Shown one piece after another: positions 8,417 through 16,172 of a stretch of DNA of 34,387 nucleotides. The position numbers were made by a program, and so were the translations under genes. Under the pieces are notes generated by a model, which worked only from the letters and a program-made list of their open reading frames with translations, was not told the origin of the DNA and did not search any database. Source of the DNA: Hyphomicrobiales bacterium (GTDB lineage: Bacteria; Pseudomonadota; Alphaproteobacteria; Rhizobiales; Rhizobiaceae); NCBI GenBank assembly GCA_900465685.1, contig UEGR01000028.1:1-34387 (forward strand), written 5' to 3'. The first letter of the stretch is position 1. Each line of letters opens with the position of its first letter.

Positions 8417-9979
8417 TTACTCCTTTGTCACGTTTTTCAGATGCAGCAGGAAGGACGGTTGCAGCTTGAAGCCTTTCACGGCTGCGGTTGTGACCGCATT
8501 CTGCTTCCAGTTGGCCACAAAAAGCCACGGCGCATCGTCATGCACAATTGCTTGCACCTCACCGTAGAGCCTGCCCCGTTCGGCTTGATCAGTTGAAGTG
8601 CGCGCCTTTTCGAGAAGTGTGTCCAGTTGCGGGTTGGAGTAATAACCGGAATTAAAACCGCCCTTCTCCGGCAAGGCATCCGTACGCAACGTCAGATATG
8701 GAACAGTGTCGGGATCATTGGTCATCCACGCCATTTCCGCCATATCGGCTTTGCCATCGAGACCCGTGTTGACGCGGCCCAGAAACGTGTTCCATTCATA
8801 GGTTTCGATTTTCACCTTGAACCCAACGGCCTGAAGATCAGCCTGTATTGCTGCTCCCATGGTGATGGGATCGAGCATACCGGAACCGCCCTCCGTCACA
8901 TAAAATGTAATCTCCGGATTGGTGACGCCTGCTTCCGCCAGAAGCGCTTTCGCCTTTTCTGGATCATAGGGATAAGGCTCTGTCTTGTCTTCCACCCAAT
9001 TGAAAGCAGGCGGAATAGGACCTGCCGCCACAGTTGCCGAGCCTTGCAGAACATTGTCGACGAGCGCTGACTTATTGACTGCGTAATTTGCGGCCTGACG
9101 CACCTTTTTATCCGCGAAGGGTCCCGTTTTTGCATTCAGAATCGTGAACCAGACATGAGGTCCTGCCTGCTCTGCAACGGCAAAGTTCCCGTCCTGCTTG
9201 AAGGTTGCTAGATTGTCTGGGGGTACTTCCACCATGACATCAAGACCACCAGCCATCATCTCCGCGACGCGGGTATTTGGATCGGTAATCGGGCGGAATA
9301 CGATGGCTTCCAAGGTGGGCGCATCATCCCAATAGTCGGGATTCCGTTCCACGACAACGCGTTGACCAGATTGCCATTCGGCAAATTTGAACGGACCTGT
9401 TCCCGATGGATGGCGCCCAAATTCCTTACCGTATTTCTTCACGGCTTCAGGCGACACGATCAGACCAGTTGGGTAAGCCAGATTGGACAGGAACGGCGCA
9501 AATGGCTCCTTCAGTTTGAACTCGACCGTTGCCGGATCAATCGCATTGACCGCTTCAATCGACGAGAAATTGAAGGAGAGCGGGAACGGCCCTGTGTTGT
9601 AGAATGGGTGATCCTCCTTCAACATCCGATCGAAGTTAAACTTCACTGCTTCGGCGTTGAAATCGGACCCGTCATGAAATTTGACACCCTGACGCAGCTT
9701 GAAGCGATAGGTTTTACCGTCATCCGAAATTGTCCAGCTTTCAGCGAGTGCCGGTTCAACCTCAAGCGTCCCATCCTTATAGCGCACGAGACCGTCATAA
9801 ATATTCACAAGAATACGGAAGTCATTGGTCGCCGTCACCGTATGGGGATCGAGCGATTGCGGCTCAGCAATTTGTCCCACGATCAGCACGTTTGGCGGCG
9901 TTTGAGCCAGCGACGGCATTGCAGGTCCTGCAATTGCGAGCGTCATTGCCGCCAGCGCAGCACGAAATAATCTTCTCAT
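8417..9979 (-). CDS. Peptide-type ABC transporter substrate-binding protein (SBP family 5)
   Basis: This 520-residue periplasmic binding protein has a clear signal peptide with probable cleavage after SLA (residue 25). The family 5 hallmark lies after the first strand (EPQSLDPHT, LVRYKDGTLEVEPALAESW), and VKFHDG followed by FNFDRML is also typical. It delivers a peptide-like substrate to the membrane complex encoded downstream. Family 5 proteins bind di- and oligopeptides but also nickel, glutathione and opines, so the ligand is open. The M42 peptidase and NAGGN genes nearby make the blocked dipeptide NAGGN, or its fragments, a reasonable candidate; this is inference. The ATG has AAAGGGG eight bases upstream. 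Confidence 0.93.
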   Translation of the reverse strand: MRRLFRAALAAMTLAIAGPAMPSLAQTPPNVLIVGQIAEPQSLDPHTVTATNDFRILVNIYDGLVRYKDGTLEVEPALAESWTISDDGKTYRFKLRQGVKFHDGSDFNAEAVKFNFDRMLKEDHPFYNTGPFPLSFNFSSIEAVNAIDPATVEFKLKEPFAPFLSNLAYPTGLIVSPEAVKKYGKEFGRHPSGTGPFKFAEWQSGQRVVVERNPDYWDDAPTLEAIVFRPITDPNTRVAEMMAGGLDVMVEVPPDNLATFKQDGNFAVAEQAGPHVWFTILNAKTGPFADKKVRQAANYAVNKSALVDNVLQGSATVAAGPIPPAFNWVEDKTEPYPYDPEKAKALLAEAGVTNPEITFYVTEGGSGMLDPITMGAAIQADLQAVGFKVKIETYEWNTFLGRVNTGLDGKADMAEMAWMTNDPDTVPYLTLRTDALPEKGGFNSGYYSNPQLDTLLEKARTSTDQAERGRLYGEVQAIVHDDAPWLFVANWKQNAVTTAAVKGFKLQPSFLLHLKNVTKE

Positions 9980-9996
9980 AGAGCGATCCCCTTTCG

Positions 9997-10048
9997 TTAT
10001 GCCAATTAGCTAACTCTAATTTATAGGCATAAAATTGATGGGATCAAT
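9997..10048 (-). promoter_or_regulatory. Promoter with overlapping operator dyads for the peptide importer
   Basis: On the minus strand TTGATC (10047-10042), a 16-base spacer and TATAAA (10025-10020) make a good housekeeping promoter. The dyad ATTGAT-GGG-ATCAAT (10034-10048) covers the -35 box, a normal layout for a GntR/FadR repressor. A second, nested dyad surrounds the -10: TTATGCC (9997-10003) with GGCATAA (10026-10032), enclosing ATTAG (10005-10009) with CTAAT (10016-10020). It lies between the M42 gene and the binding-protein gene, so the importer and FadR gene can be transcribed independently of the upstream genes. Confidence 0.6.
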
Positions 10049-10121
10049 GAATTATCATAATAAATTTCCAACCGAAGAAAAGGCGGGCCTTGGTTGGCTC
10101 GCAATTTCGGGCGATTTTTTG

Positions 10122-11282
10122 CTATTCGGCAGGCGTGTCTTCTGGCTTCAAGTCCTGCTCGGCTTTGGTCGATTTCTGATGCGTAAAGCCCTTCAATCCC
10201 TTGGCGGTTTCCTCGGCATCGCGCTTTATTTCCACGTCGCTCATAGCGTAATGAACGGCCAATTTTGCTATCGATGTCAAAGCACTCAAATGAATGCGCT
10301 CATATCCGTGAGACGCGTCCACACCGAACGTCAATAGCGCTGTGCGCACGTCGTGTCCTGCTTCAACAGCGGAAGCGGCATCTGAACGATAATAACGGAA
10401 CACATCTTTCTGCACCTGAATTTCGTGCTCGCCGCAAAGCTCGTAGAGCTTCTTGGTCAGGTGGTAATCGAACGGGCCGGTCTGGTCAGCCATCGCAAGC
10501 GTTACGCCAAATTCTGATGAGTTCTGCCCTGGCGCGGTGGTTCCATTGTCGATGGCAACGAGAGAGGCAATATCGGGAACCACCACAGCCGATGCACCGA
10601 CACCCACTTCTTCACCGATCGTGAAGAGCCAATAGGTGTCTACGGGCGTTTCGACAGCAGCTCGCTGCATGGCTTCAAGTGAGGCCAGCATGATGGCGAC
10701 GCCTGCCTTGTCATCGAGATGACGAGACACGATGAAGCCGTTATCGATAAACTCCGGTGCAGGATCGACAGCTACAATATCACCGATATCAATGCCAAGC
10801 TGAACAAGGTCGTCCTTATTACGCGCCAGTGCATCGACCCTCAATTCGACATAGGGCCAGCCGACCGGCTGGCTGTCCACTTCTTCATTGAAAGTGTGAC
10901 CGGATGCCTTCAATGGCAGGATTGACCCGCGATAGGTTCCCTTGCCGGAAAAGATGGACACCCGCGCGCCTTCCGCGAAACGGGCAGACCAGTTTCCGAT
11001 AGAGACCAGTTCAAGACGGCCATTATCTTTCAGGTACTTAACCTGAGCACCTAATGTGTCGACATGGGACACGATGCCCCGAGCCGGGCGTCTGGAAACG
11101 CCTGGTCGGCGCGCCCGGATTGCACCACGTCTGGTCAGCATGACTTCCAGACCGAGCATTTCCAGTTCACGTGCCACATAGCGGACGGCTTCATCTGTAA
11201 AGCCCGTTGGGCTTGGTATCGCAAGAAGTGCCTTGAGCCGTGTGACGAGATAGTCCTGATCAATGGAGATGGAATTTTGCAT
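10122..11282 (-). CDS. M42-family metallopeptidase of the NAGGN trio type
   Basis: The 386-residue protein keeps the dinuclear-metal ligands of M42/M28-type peptidases: His73 (SHVDT), Asp190 or Asp191 (HLDDKAG), catalytic Glu224 and Glu225 (GEEVGVGAS), Asp245 (AIDNG) and His325 (DASHGYER). QEEVGLRGA of classic M42 glutamyl aminopeptidases is replaced by GEEVGVGAS. The sequence style matches the hydrolase that in many bacteria sits directly beside asnO and ngg and is thought to degrade the NAGGN dipeptide in the cytoplasm. Here it is about 6.3 kb from asnO, with the importer between. The last 40 residues are charged and Lys/Glu-rich. I see no good ribosome site before the ATG; a hairpin precedes it. 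Confidence 0.85.
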   Translation of the reverse strand: MQNSISIDQDYLVTRLKALLAIPSPTGFTDEAVRYVARELEMLGLEVMLTRRGAIRARRPGVSRRPARGIVSHVDTLGAQVKYLKDNGRLELVSIGNWSARFAEGARVSIFSGKGTYRGSILPLKASGHTFNEEVDSQPVGWPYVELRVDALARNKDDLVQLGIDIGDIVAVDPAPEFIDNGFIVSRHLDDKAGVAIMLASLEAMQRAAVETPVDTYWLFTIGEEVGVGASAVVVPDIASLVAIDNGTTAPGQNSSEFGVTLAMADQTGPFDYHLTKKLYELCGEHEIQVQKDVFRYYRSDAASAVEAGHDVRTALLTFGVDASHGYERIHLSALTSIAKLAVHYAMSDVEIKRDAEETAKGLKGFTHQKSTKAEQDLKPEDTPAE

Positions 11283-11321
11283 GATGCGAATGTCGCAGAA
11301 TGCGGAAATATCGTCAACAAT

Positions 11322-11352
11322 GCGGGGCCAACCTATCGTAAAGTTGCCCCGC
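11322..11352. repeat. Inverted repeat between the aminotransferase and M42 genes
   Basis: GCGGGG (11322-11327) pairs with CCCCGC (11347-11352), and an inner CAAC/GTTG pair with one bulged base extends the stem to about 10 bp around a 10-base loop. No T run follows in either direction. It fills most of the 79-base gap and may limit read-through or protect mRNA ends, separating expression of the two diaminobutyrate genes from the M42 gene. Confidence 0.4.
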
Positions 11353-11361
11353 GAAGTTCAA

Positions 11362-12744
11362 TCATGAGCGATTTGCGAAGACGCTTTCAACCGCTGCTTT
11401 TGTTGCTGAAACGACTTGATCCGCTTCGTCCTGTGTCAGACAGAGTGGCGGCGCAAAGCCCAGAATGTCACCTTCCGGCATTGCACGCCCGATGACCCCA
11501 TTGGCAAGAAGAGCAGCCGAAATCTGCGCTCCAATCTTGAGTGATGGATCGAAGAATTTGCGATCATCGCGATCTTCTACAAACTCGATGGCAGCCATCA
11601 GCCCTTCGCCGCGCACATCTCCGACATGCTTATGATCACCGATAGCATCGTTGAGAGCCTTACGGAAATAAGCGCCGGTAGAACCGGCATTTTCTACCAG
11701 TTTCAGGTCATCGATGAGCTGGAGATTTGCCACACCGGCAGCCGCGCAGATGGGATGCGCCGAATAGGTCCAGCCATGGCCTATCGGTCCCATCTTGTCC
11801 GACCCTTTGACCAGCACGTCCCACATGCGATCCGAAACTATCGATCCGGAAAGCGGTGCATAGGCAGACGTCAATCCCTTGGCGATTGTGATCAGGTCAG
11901 GCTTCATTCCATAATGTTCGGACCCAAACATGCTGCCCAGGCGACCGAAACCAGTCACCACTTCGTCTGCAACAAGCAGAATGTCGTATTTGTCGAGAAC
12001 GGCCTGTATTTTTTGCCAATAGCCAGCCGGAGGCGGAACAATCCCGCCGGTTCCCAACACAGGCTCGCCAATGAACGCAGCAATCGTGTCGGGTCCCTCG
12101 GCGAGGATCATTTCTTCAAGCTGGTCAGCACAATATTGTGAGAATTGCTCCTCACTCATCGAGCGATCTTCGCGACGGAAATAGTAAGGTGCCTGTGTGT
12201 GCAAGATGGGTGCACGTGGCAAATCGAACGCGTTGTGGAAGGTCGCAAGACCGGTCAAACTGCCTGTCATGACACCCGAGCCATGATAGCCGCGCCAGCG
12301 CGAGATGATCTTTTTCTTCTCGGGACGCCCTAGAATATTGTTGTAGTACCATATCAATTTGATGTTGGTTTCATTGGCATCAGAACCGGATAAGCCGAAA
12401 TAGACGCGGCTCATATGCTCTGGTGCCCTGTCGATAATCATCTTGGCAAGCGTGATCGATACTTCCGTACCATGGCCGACATAGGCATGATAATAGGCAA
12501 GCTTATGAGCCTGCTCAGCGATCGCGTCAGCGATTTCCGTCCTGCCATAACCCACATTCACGCAGTAGAGACCGGCAAACGCATCGAGGCTCTTACGCCC
12601 ATTCACGTCGGTGATAAATACGCCCTTGCCTTCGTCCAATACGCGGGTTGGCGTTTCGCCACGCGCATGCATGCCCATATGTGTCGACGGATGGAAAAAA
12701 TGGTCGCGGTCCCAGGCGGTCAATTCGTTGCTGTTGTTCAACAT
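11362..12744 (-). CDS. doeD: Class III aminotransferase, probable diaminobutyrate transaminase
   Basis: This PLP fold-type I class III aminotransferase has Asp260 (VADEVVTGFGR) to hold the pyridine nitrogen and the Schiff-base Lys289 (TIAKGLTSAYAPLSG). In ectoine degradation this step turns L-2,4-diaminobutyrate into aspartate semialdehyde; that assignment rests on the neighbouring dehydrogenase, Lrp regulator and ectoine genes, since class III enzymes are hard to assign by sequence alone (beta-alanine, putrescine and GABA transaminases are relatives). I prefer the ATG at 12744 (460 residues), which has AAAGGAAA upstream. An earlier ATG at 12777 overlaps the dehydrogenase stop as ATGA but has no ribosome site. 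Confidence 0.8.
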   Translation of the reverse strand: MLNNSNELTAWDRDHFFHPSTHMGMHARGETPTRVLDEGKGVFITDVNGRKSLDAFAGLYCVNVGYGRTEIADAIAEQAHKLAYYHAYVGHGTEVSITLAKMIIDRAPEHMSRVYFGLSGSDANETNIKLIWYYNNILGRPEKKKIISRWRGYHGSGVMTGSLTGLATFHNAFDLPRAPILHTQAPYYFRREDRSMSEEQFSQYCADQLEEMILAEGPDTIAAFIGEPVLGTGGIVPPPAGYWQKIQAVLDKYDILLVADEVVTGFGRLGSMFGSEHYGMKPDLITIAKGLTSAYAPLSGSIVSDRMWDVLVKGSDKMGPIGHGWTYSAHPICAAAGVANLQLIDDLKLVENAGSTGAYFRKALNDAIGDHKHVGDVRGEGLMAAIEFVEDRDDRKFFDPSLKIGAQISAALLANGVIGRAMPEGDILGFAPPLCLTQDEADQVVSATKAAVESVFANRS

Positions 12745-12773
12745 TGTCAGTTTCCTTTCATTTCGCGACACAT

Positions 12774-14270
12774 TCATGCGGCGGTATCGATGCAGAGATA
12801 TTTAAGTTCCGTGAACGCGTGGATGCCATGATGTGACCCTTCGCGCCCCAATCCAGATTGTTTCCAGCCGCCAAAGGGGATGGGAGCGCCGGTGATCTTG
12901 GCGCGATTGATGGCAACCATGCCGTATTCGAGCGCACGCCCCATCCTCAGTTGCCGTGCACCGTTTGTCGTTACGACATAAGCGACGAGGCCATATTCTG
13001 TGGCATTAGCCCGCGCGATGACCTCATCTTCTGTTTCAAAAGCAGTAATTGCAGCAACCGGGCCAAATGTTTCTTCGTGCATAATCGCCGCGTCATTTGG
13101 CACATCGACCAGCAAGGTCGGCTCATAAAACAGCGTGTTGTCGCCCATACGATTTCCGCCAACAACTACATGTGCTCCACGCTCACGCGCATCCTCAACG
13201 TGCTCTTCGACCTTGCCGACGGCCCGCTCGTGCATCAGGGGTCCGATATCCACCCCATCCTCGAAACCCTGCCCCACCTTGAGCATAGCGATGCGCGCAG
13301 CAAAGGCTTCGGTGAAGGAAGCGAGAATGCCGCGCTGAACGAAGATGCGGTTTGCAGCAAGGCAGTCCTGACCTGACGTGGCGAATTTAGCTGCCATCGC
13401 CACGTCTACGGCTCGCTCGAGATCGGCATCGTCGAAGATGATCAGTGGTGCATGCCCGCCAAGTTCCATGACAAGGCGTTTGACGGTCGCAGCACATTTG
13501 GATGCAATCAACGTGCCGATGTGTGTAGAACCGGTGAAGCTCAAGGCACGTATGCGAGTGTCGTTGCAAAGCGTATCGACGATTGGAGCCGCCTTGCCTG
13601 TGACGACATTGAAAATACCGGCCGGAAATCCTGCTCTCTCGCCAAGCTCAGCCAGTGCAAGTGCGGAAAGCGGCGTCTCCGACGATGGATGAACGACAAC
13701 CGGACAGCCTGCAGCAAGAGCCGCAGCTGCCTTTCTGGTAATCATGGCATTTGGAAAATTCCATGGCGTTACCAGACCTACAACACCGAGCGCCTCACGA
13801 CGCACGAGCATCTCAGCGTCAGGCAGATGACTCGCTATTGTCTCGCCGTTCAGGCGTTTTGCTTCTTCAGCGAACCACTCGATAAAGGCTGCGCCATAGT
13901 CGATCTCGCCGAGGGATTCATAGAACGGTTTGCCCTGCTCCAGCGTCATGAGCACTGCGAGGTCGTCCCTGTTCTGAACAATCAGTTCATACCATCGCCG
14001 CAAAATGCCCGCGCGCTCCTGTGGGAGTCGCCGTGACCATTCAGGGAATGCCTTTTCCGCGGCATCAATCGCTGTAAGCGCCCGGGTTCCATTCAAACTT
14101 GCGACGCGCGCGAGGCGCTGTCCAGTTGCGGGATCTGTAACCGGAAATGTCTCCGCATTCTCGCCCGACATCCAACGTCCGTTGATATAGGCTAGCTCTC
14201 GAAAGAGATGTTTGTCGCGGAGCCTTTTAAGCCCGTCATGTTGTATAGGATGATCCAGAACGGCATTCAT
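12774..14270 (-). CDS. doeC: Aldehyde dehydrogenase, probable aspartate-semialdehyde dehydrogenase
   Basis: This 498-residue NAD(P)-dependent aldehyde dehydrogenase belongs to the succinate-semialdehyde dehydrogenase branch. The catalytic set is complete: Asn171 (PWNFP), Glu269 (MELGGHAP) and nucleophile Cys303 (GQDCLAANR). Residue 194 is odd: the usual cofactor-contacting Lys in the KPxxxTP motif is His (VVVHPSSETP). With the aminotransferase it should complete the conversion of diaminobutyrate to aspartate. The ATG has GGGAG seven bases upstream. It is the first gene after the Lrp regulator on the same strand, matching the asnC-ssd-atf order reported beside rhizobial eut genes. A role in succinate or malonate semialdehyde oxidation cannot be excluded. 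Confidence 0.82.
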   Translation of the reverse strand: MNAVLDHPIQHDGLKRLRDKHLFRELAYINGRWMSGENAETFPVTDPATGQRLARVASLNGTRALTAIDAAEKAFPEWSRRLPQERAGILRRWYELIVQNRDDLAVLMTLEQGKPFYESLGEIDYGAAFIEWFAEEAKRLNGETIASHLPDAEMLVRREALGVVGLVTPWNFPNAMITRKAAAALAAGCPVVVHPSSETPLSALALAELGERAGFPAGIFNVVTGKAAPIVDTLCNDTRIRALSFTGSTHIGTLIASKCAATVKRLVMELGGHAPLIIFDDADLERAVDVAMAAKFATSGQDCLAANRIFVQRGILASFTEAFAARIAMLKVGQGFEDGVDIGPLMHERAVGKVEEHVEDARERGAHVVVGGNRMGDNTLFYEPTLLVDVPNDAAIMHEETFGPVAAITAFETEDEVIARANATEYGLVAYVVTTNGARQLRMGRALEYGMVAINRAKITGAPIPFGGWKQSGLGREGSHHGIHAFTELKYLCIDTAA

Positions 14271-14315
14271 CGTGCTTCTCCCAATTCAGGGAAAGCATCT
14301 CATGGGAGCGCTGTC

Positions 14316-14358
14316 GATTTGGACCAAAGCAAAGCATAACACAACTGATTTGGACCAA
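14316..14358 (-). promoter_or_regulatory. Two identical operator-like boxes upstream of doeC
   Basis: The 12-mer GATTTGGACCAA occurs at 14316-14327 and again at 14347-14358, 31 bp apart start to start, which is three helical turns. Each contains the near-perfect dyad TTTGG-A-CCAA. On the minus strand a weak -10-like TATGCT lies between the two copies. Equal phasing of repeated boxes suits the multimeric binding of Lrp/AsnC proteins, and the regulator gene is immediately upstream. A related sequence (TCCAA-T-TTGGA) is present upstream of the regulator itself at 14912-14922. Confidence 0.55.
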
Positions 14359-14386
14359 TATTGCCTCCGTTTGTAGTCCGCTTGGT

Positions 14387-14884
14387 CTATGCCGGATGGT
14401 CCGCAAGAAGCGATAGCGGCGCAGCGCCGTTCGCGTCCTTGACCAGCTTGGTTACGATATAGGTGAAATAGCGATCTATACCGATATTCTGGTCCAAAAG
14501 GCGATCAATCAGCCTCTGATAGCCATCAATATCGCGTGCGGCGACCATTAGAAAATAGTCCACGCCGCCGCCAACAGACCAACACGAAATGATTTCTGGC
14601 AATGCTGAAACGGCACGCTCAAACCGGTCAAAGTCGCTCTGACGATGATTACCAAGTGTAATCTGCACAATGACATGCGCGATGGGGGCAACTTTCCGAT
14701 AGGCAATGTGCGCATGATAGCCGGTTACTATGCCCGCTTCTTCCAGTTTGCGGAGACGAAGCCAGCATGGTGTCGGCGACAATCCAACCTTTTCCGCTAA
14801 AGCAAGTTTTGTGATTTTCGCATTTTCCTGCACGGCATCGAGAATGCGCAGATCAACGGCATCGAGCTTCAAGGCGGACTTCAT
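14387..14884 (-). CDS. Lrp/AsnC-family transcriptional regulator (DoeX-like)
   Basis: A short DNA-binding protein of 165 residues with an N-terminal helix-turn-helix (LDAVDLRILDAVQENAKITK, then LAEKVGLSPTPCWLRLRKLE) and a C-terminal RAM-type ligand and oligomerisation domain. In other ectoine degraders the Lrp-like DoeX/AsnC protein responds to DoeA and DoeB products such as acetyl-diaminobutyrate or diaminobutyrate. I choose the ATG at 14884; a TTG at 14902 is possible but lacks a ribosome site. It is divergent from eutB and precedes doeC by 116 bases that hold the repeated boxes. It probably controls doeC-doeD and itself. Confidence 0.85.
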   Translation of the reverse strand: MKSALKLDAVDLRILDAVQENAKITKLALAEKVGLSPTPCWLRLRKLEEAGIVTGYHAHIAYRKVAPIAHVIVQITLGNHRQSDFDRFERAVSALPEIISCWSVGGGVDYFLMVAARDIDGYQRLIDRLLDQNIGIDRYFTYIVTKLVKDANGAAPLSLLADHPA

Positions 14885-14911
14885 TTGGTTGATCCGGTTC
14901 AAGTGAGGTTG

Positions 14912-14922
14912 TCCAATTTGGA
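14912..14922. promoter_or_regulatory. Operator-like dyad upstream of the Lrp/AsnC gene
   Basis: TCCAA-T-TTGGA is an 11-base dyad sharing TTGGAC(C)AA with the two boxes before doeC (reverse strand reads TTGGACAA). It lies 28-38 bases upstream of the preferred start codon, suitable for autoregulation. A further dyad of similar flavour, CCAAT-CAA-ATTGG, is found at 15132-15144 in the eutB leader. Confidence 0.4.
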
Positions 14923-14994
14923 GCGCTATTCCTTGGCATGAGCACGCAGGGCTGGCAAGGCATGTTCCTAAAACAGCGGCGCAAATCTAATTGT

Positions 14995-15094
14995 AATGAT
15001 CCAATATAATCATTGACATGATCTTTTCTGTCTTTCACACATATTGCAACGAAAATAATCAAGACATGGGGAACGAGCTTGCGGCCACACGGTT
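14995..15094 (+). promoter_or_regulatory. Control region of the eut/doe/ehu operon
   Basis: This part of the 304-base gap between the Lrp gene and eutB holds ATGAT/ATCAT half-sites at 14996-15000, 15009-15013 and 15018-15022. They form AATGAT-N8-ATCATT and ATCAT-TGAC-ATGAT, the second overlapping a TTGACA box (15013-15018) without a convincing -10. Further on, GGAAC (15070-15074) followed 18 bases later by TTT (15093-15095) fits an EcfG-type promoter. The half-site core resembles the ATCATGACA arms before the MocR gene, so this may be its target. Closer to eutB, CCGTT-CCTC-AACGG (15156-15169) is a small leader hairpin followed by GTTTTG. Confidence 0.35.
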
Positions 15095-15188
15095 TCGCAT
15101 ATGGTGCATTATTGCGCCCTGCGTTTGAGCACCAATCAAATTGGCCGCAGCCCTTCCGTTCCTCAACGGGTTTTGAGAGGCTATAGGC

Positions 15189-16172
15189 GTGTCCGAAACG
15201 GTGAGTATCAGGGAAATCGAACAAGCCCGTGACAGGCTGCGCGGCCATATTGAGCGAACTCCACTTGTTCGCTCAAACGTTCTAAGCAAACTGTCCGGAA
15301 CAGACATATTCCTCAAACTTGAAAATCGCCAGACCACCGGCAGCTTCAAATTGCGAGGTGCAACGAACGCTGTTCTAAGCCTGCCGGCTTCGAAGAGAGA
15401 CTTCGGAGTCGTCACGGCTTCAACGGGCAATCATGGTCGCGCATTGGCTCGTGCAGCTTCCTTGCAAGGCCTCAAAGCCACGATCTGCCTGTCTTCGCTT
15501 GTTCCGTCAAACAAAGTCGAAGCTATCCATCGACTGGGCGCCAACATTCGCATTGTCGGAAAGTCTCAAGATGACGCGATGGAGGAAGTCGCACGTCTCG
15601 TTCGCGACGACAAGATGAATTCGATCCCACCGTTTGATGATCCGCATGTAATCGCGGGTCAAGGTACCATCGGGCTTGAACTTCTTGAAAGCTCTTCCGA
15701 GATCGAGTCCGTGTTGATCCCACTCTCCGGTGGCGGGCTTGCATCAGGCATAGCTGCGGCAATCAAAGCGCATAAGCCGACGGCCAGAATAATTGGCATT
15801 TCCATGAAACGCGGTGCAGCGATGCAAGCAAGTCTCGCTGCCGGTAGGCCAGTGAATGTGGAGGAAGTGGATACGCTGGCGGACTCGCTCGGAGGCGGTA
15901 TCGGCCTCGATAATCGCTGGACTTTTGCCATGTGCCGCGACCTTCTGGACGATGTTGTTCTTCTTGATGAGGAAGAGATTGCAGCTGGCATAAGGCATAT
16001 GGCCATCCATGAGAACGAGATTGTTGAGGGTGCTGCAGCCGTTGGCATTGGAGCGCTTCTCAGCGGGAAAATTGCAGTTTCCACGCCTACTGCGATCATC
16101 GTTTCTGGCGGCAATATAGACCCCAGACAGCATCGCATGATCATGAATGCCAGCGTGGAAGGAGCGACCTGA
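15189..16172 (+). CDS. eutB: Hydroxyectoine utilisation dehydratase EutB (threonine dehydratase-like)
   Basis: This 327-residue PLP fold-type II enzyme has the Schiff-base Lys54 in GSFKLRGATNA, the substrate-side TASTGNHG (77-84) and the phosphate-binding glycine loop LSGGGLASG (179-187). It lacks the C-terminal ACT-like regulatory domain of biosynthetic IlvA. In ehu/eut operons EutB is linked to the extra steps for 5-hydroxyectoine, acting on a hydroxylated intermediate by elimination. The GTG start has GAGAGG eight bases upstream. The stop overlaps the eutC ATG by one base (TGATG). Taken alone it could be called a serine/threonine dehydratase; the operon decides the name. Confidence 0.88.
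   Translation: MSETVSIREIEQARDRLRGHIERTPLVRSNVLSKLSGTDIFLKLENRQTTGSFKLRGATNAVLSLPASKRDFGVVTASTGNHGRALARAASLQGLKATICLSSLVPSNKVEAIHRLGANIRIVGKSQDDAMEEVARLVRDDKMNSIPPFDDPHVIAGQGTIGLELLESSSEIESVLIPLSGGGLASGIAAAIKAHKPTARIIGISMKRGAAMQASLAAGRPVNVEEVDTLADSLGGGIGLDNRWTFAMCRDLLDDVVLLDEEEIAAGIRHMAIHENEIVEGAAAVGIGALLSGKIAVSTPTAIIVSGGNIDPRQHRMIMNASVEGAT

Noticed and set aside
10122..11282. Calling the M42 protein an endoglucanase or general glutamyl aminopeptidase
   Set aside because: The active-site flank (GEEVGVGAS) and context match the NAGGN-associated subgroup better than cellulase-M-type annotations.
11322..11352. Rho-independent terminator after doeD
   Set aside because: The stem is good but no T run follows on the minus strand; kept only as an inverted repeat.
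15013..15045. Housekeeping promoter TTGACA ... CATATT for eutB
   Set aside because: The spacer to any -10-like box is 20-21 bases, too long for a confident call.
15189..16172. Biosynthetic threonine deaminase (ilvA)
   Set aside because: No C-terminal regulatory domain and the gene is coupled to eutC and doeA, so EutB is the better name.
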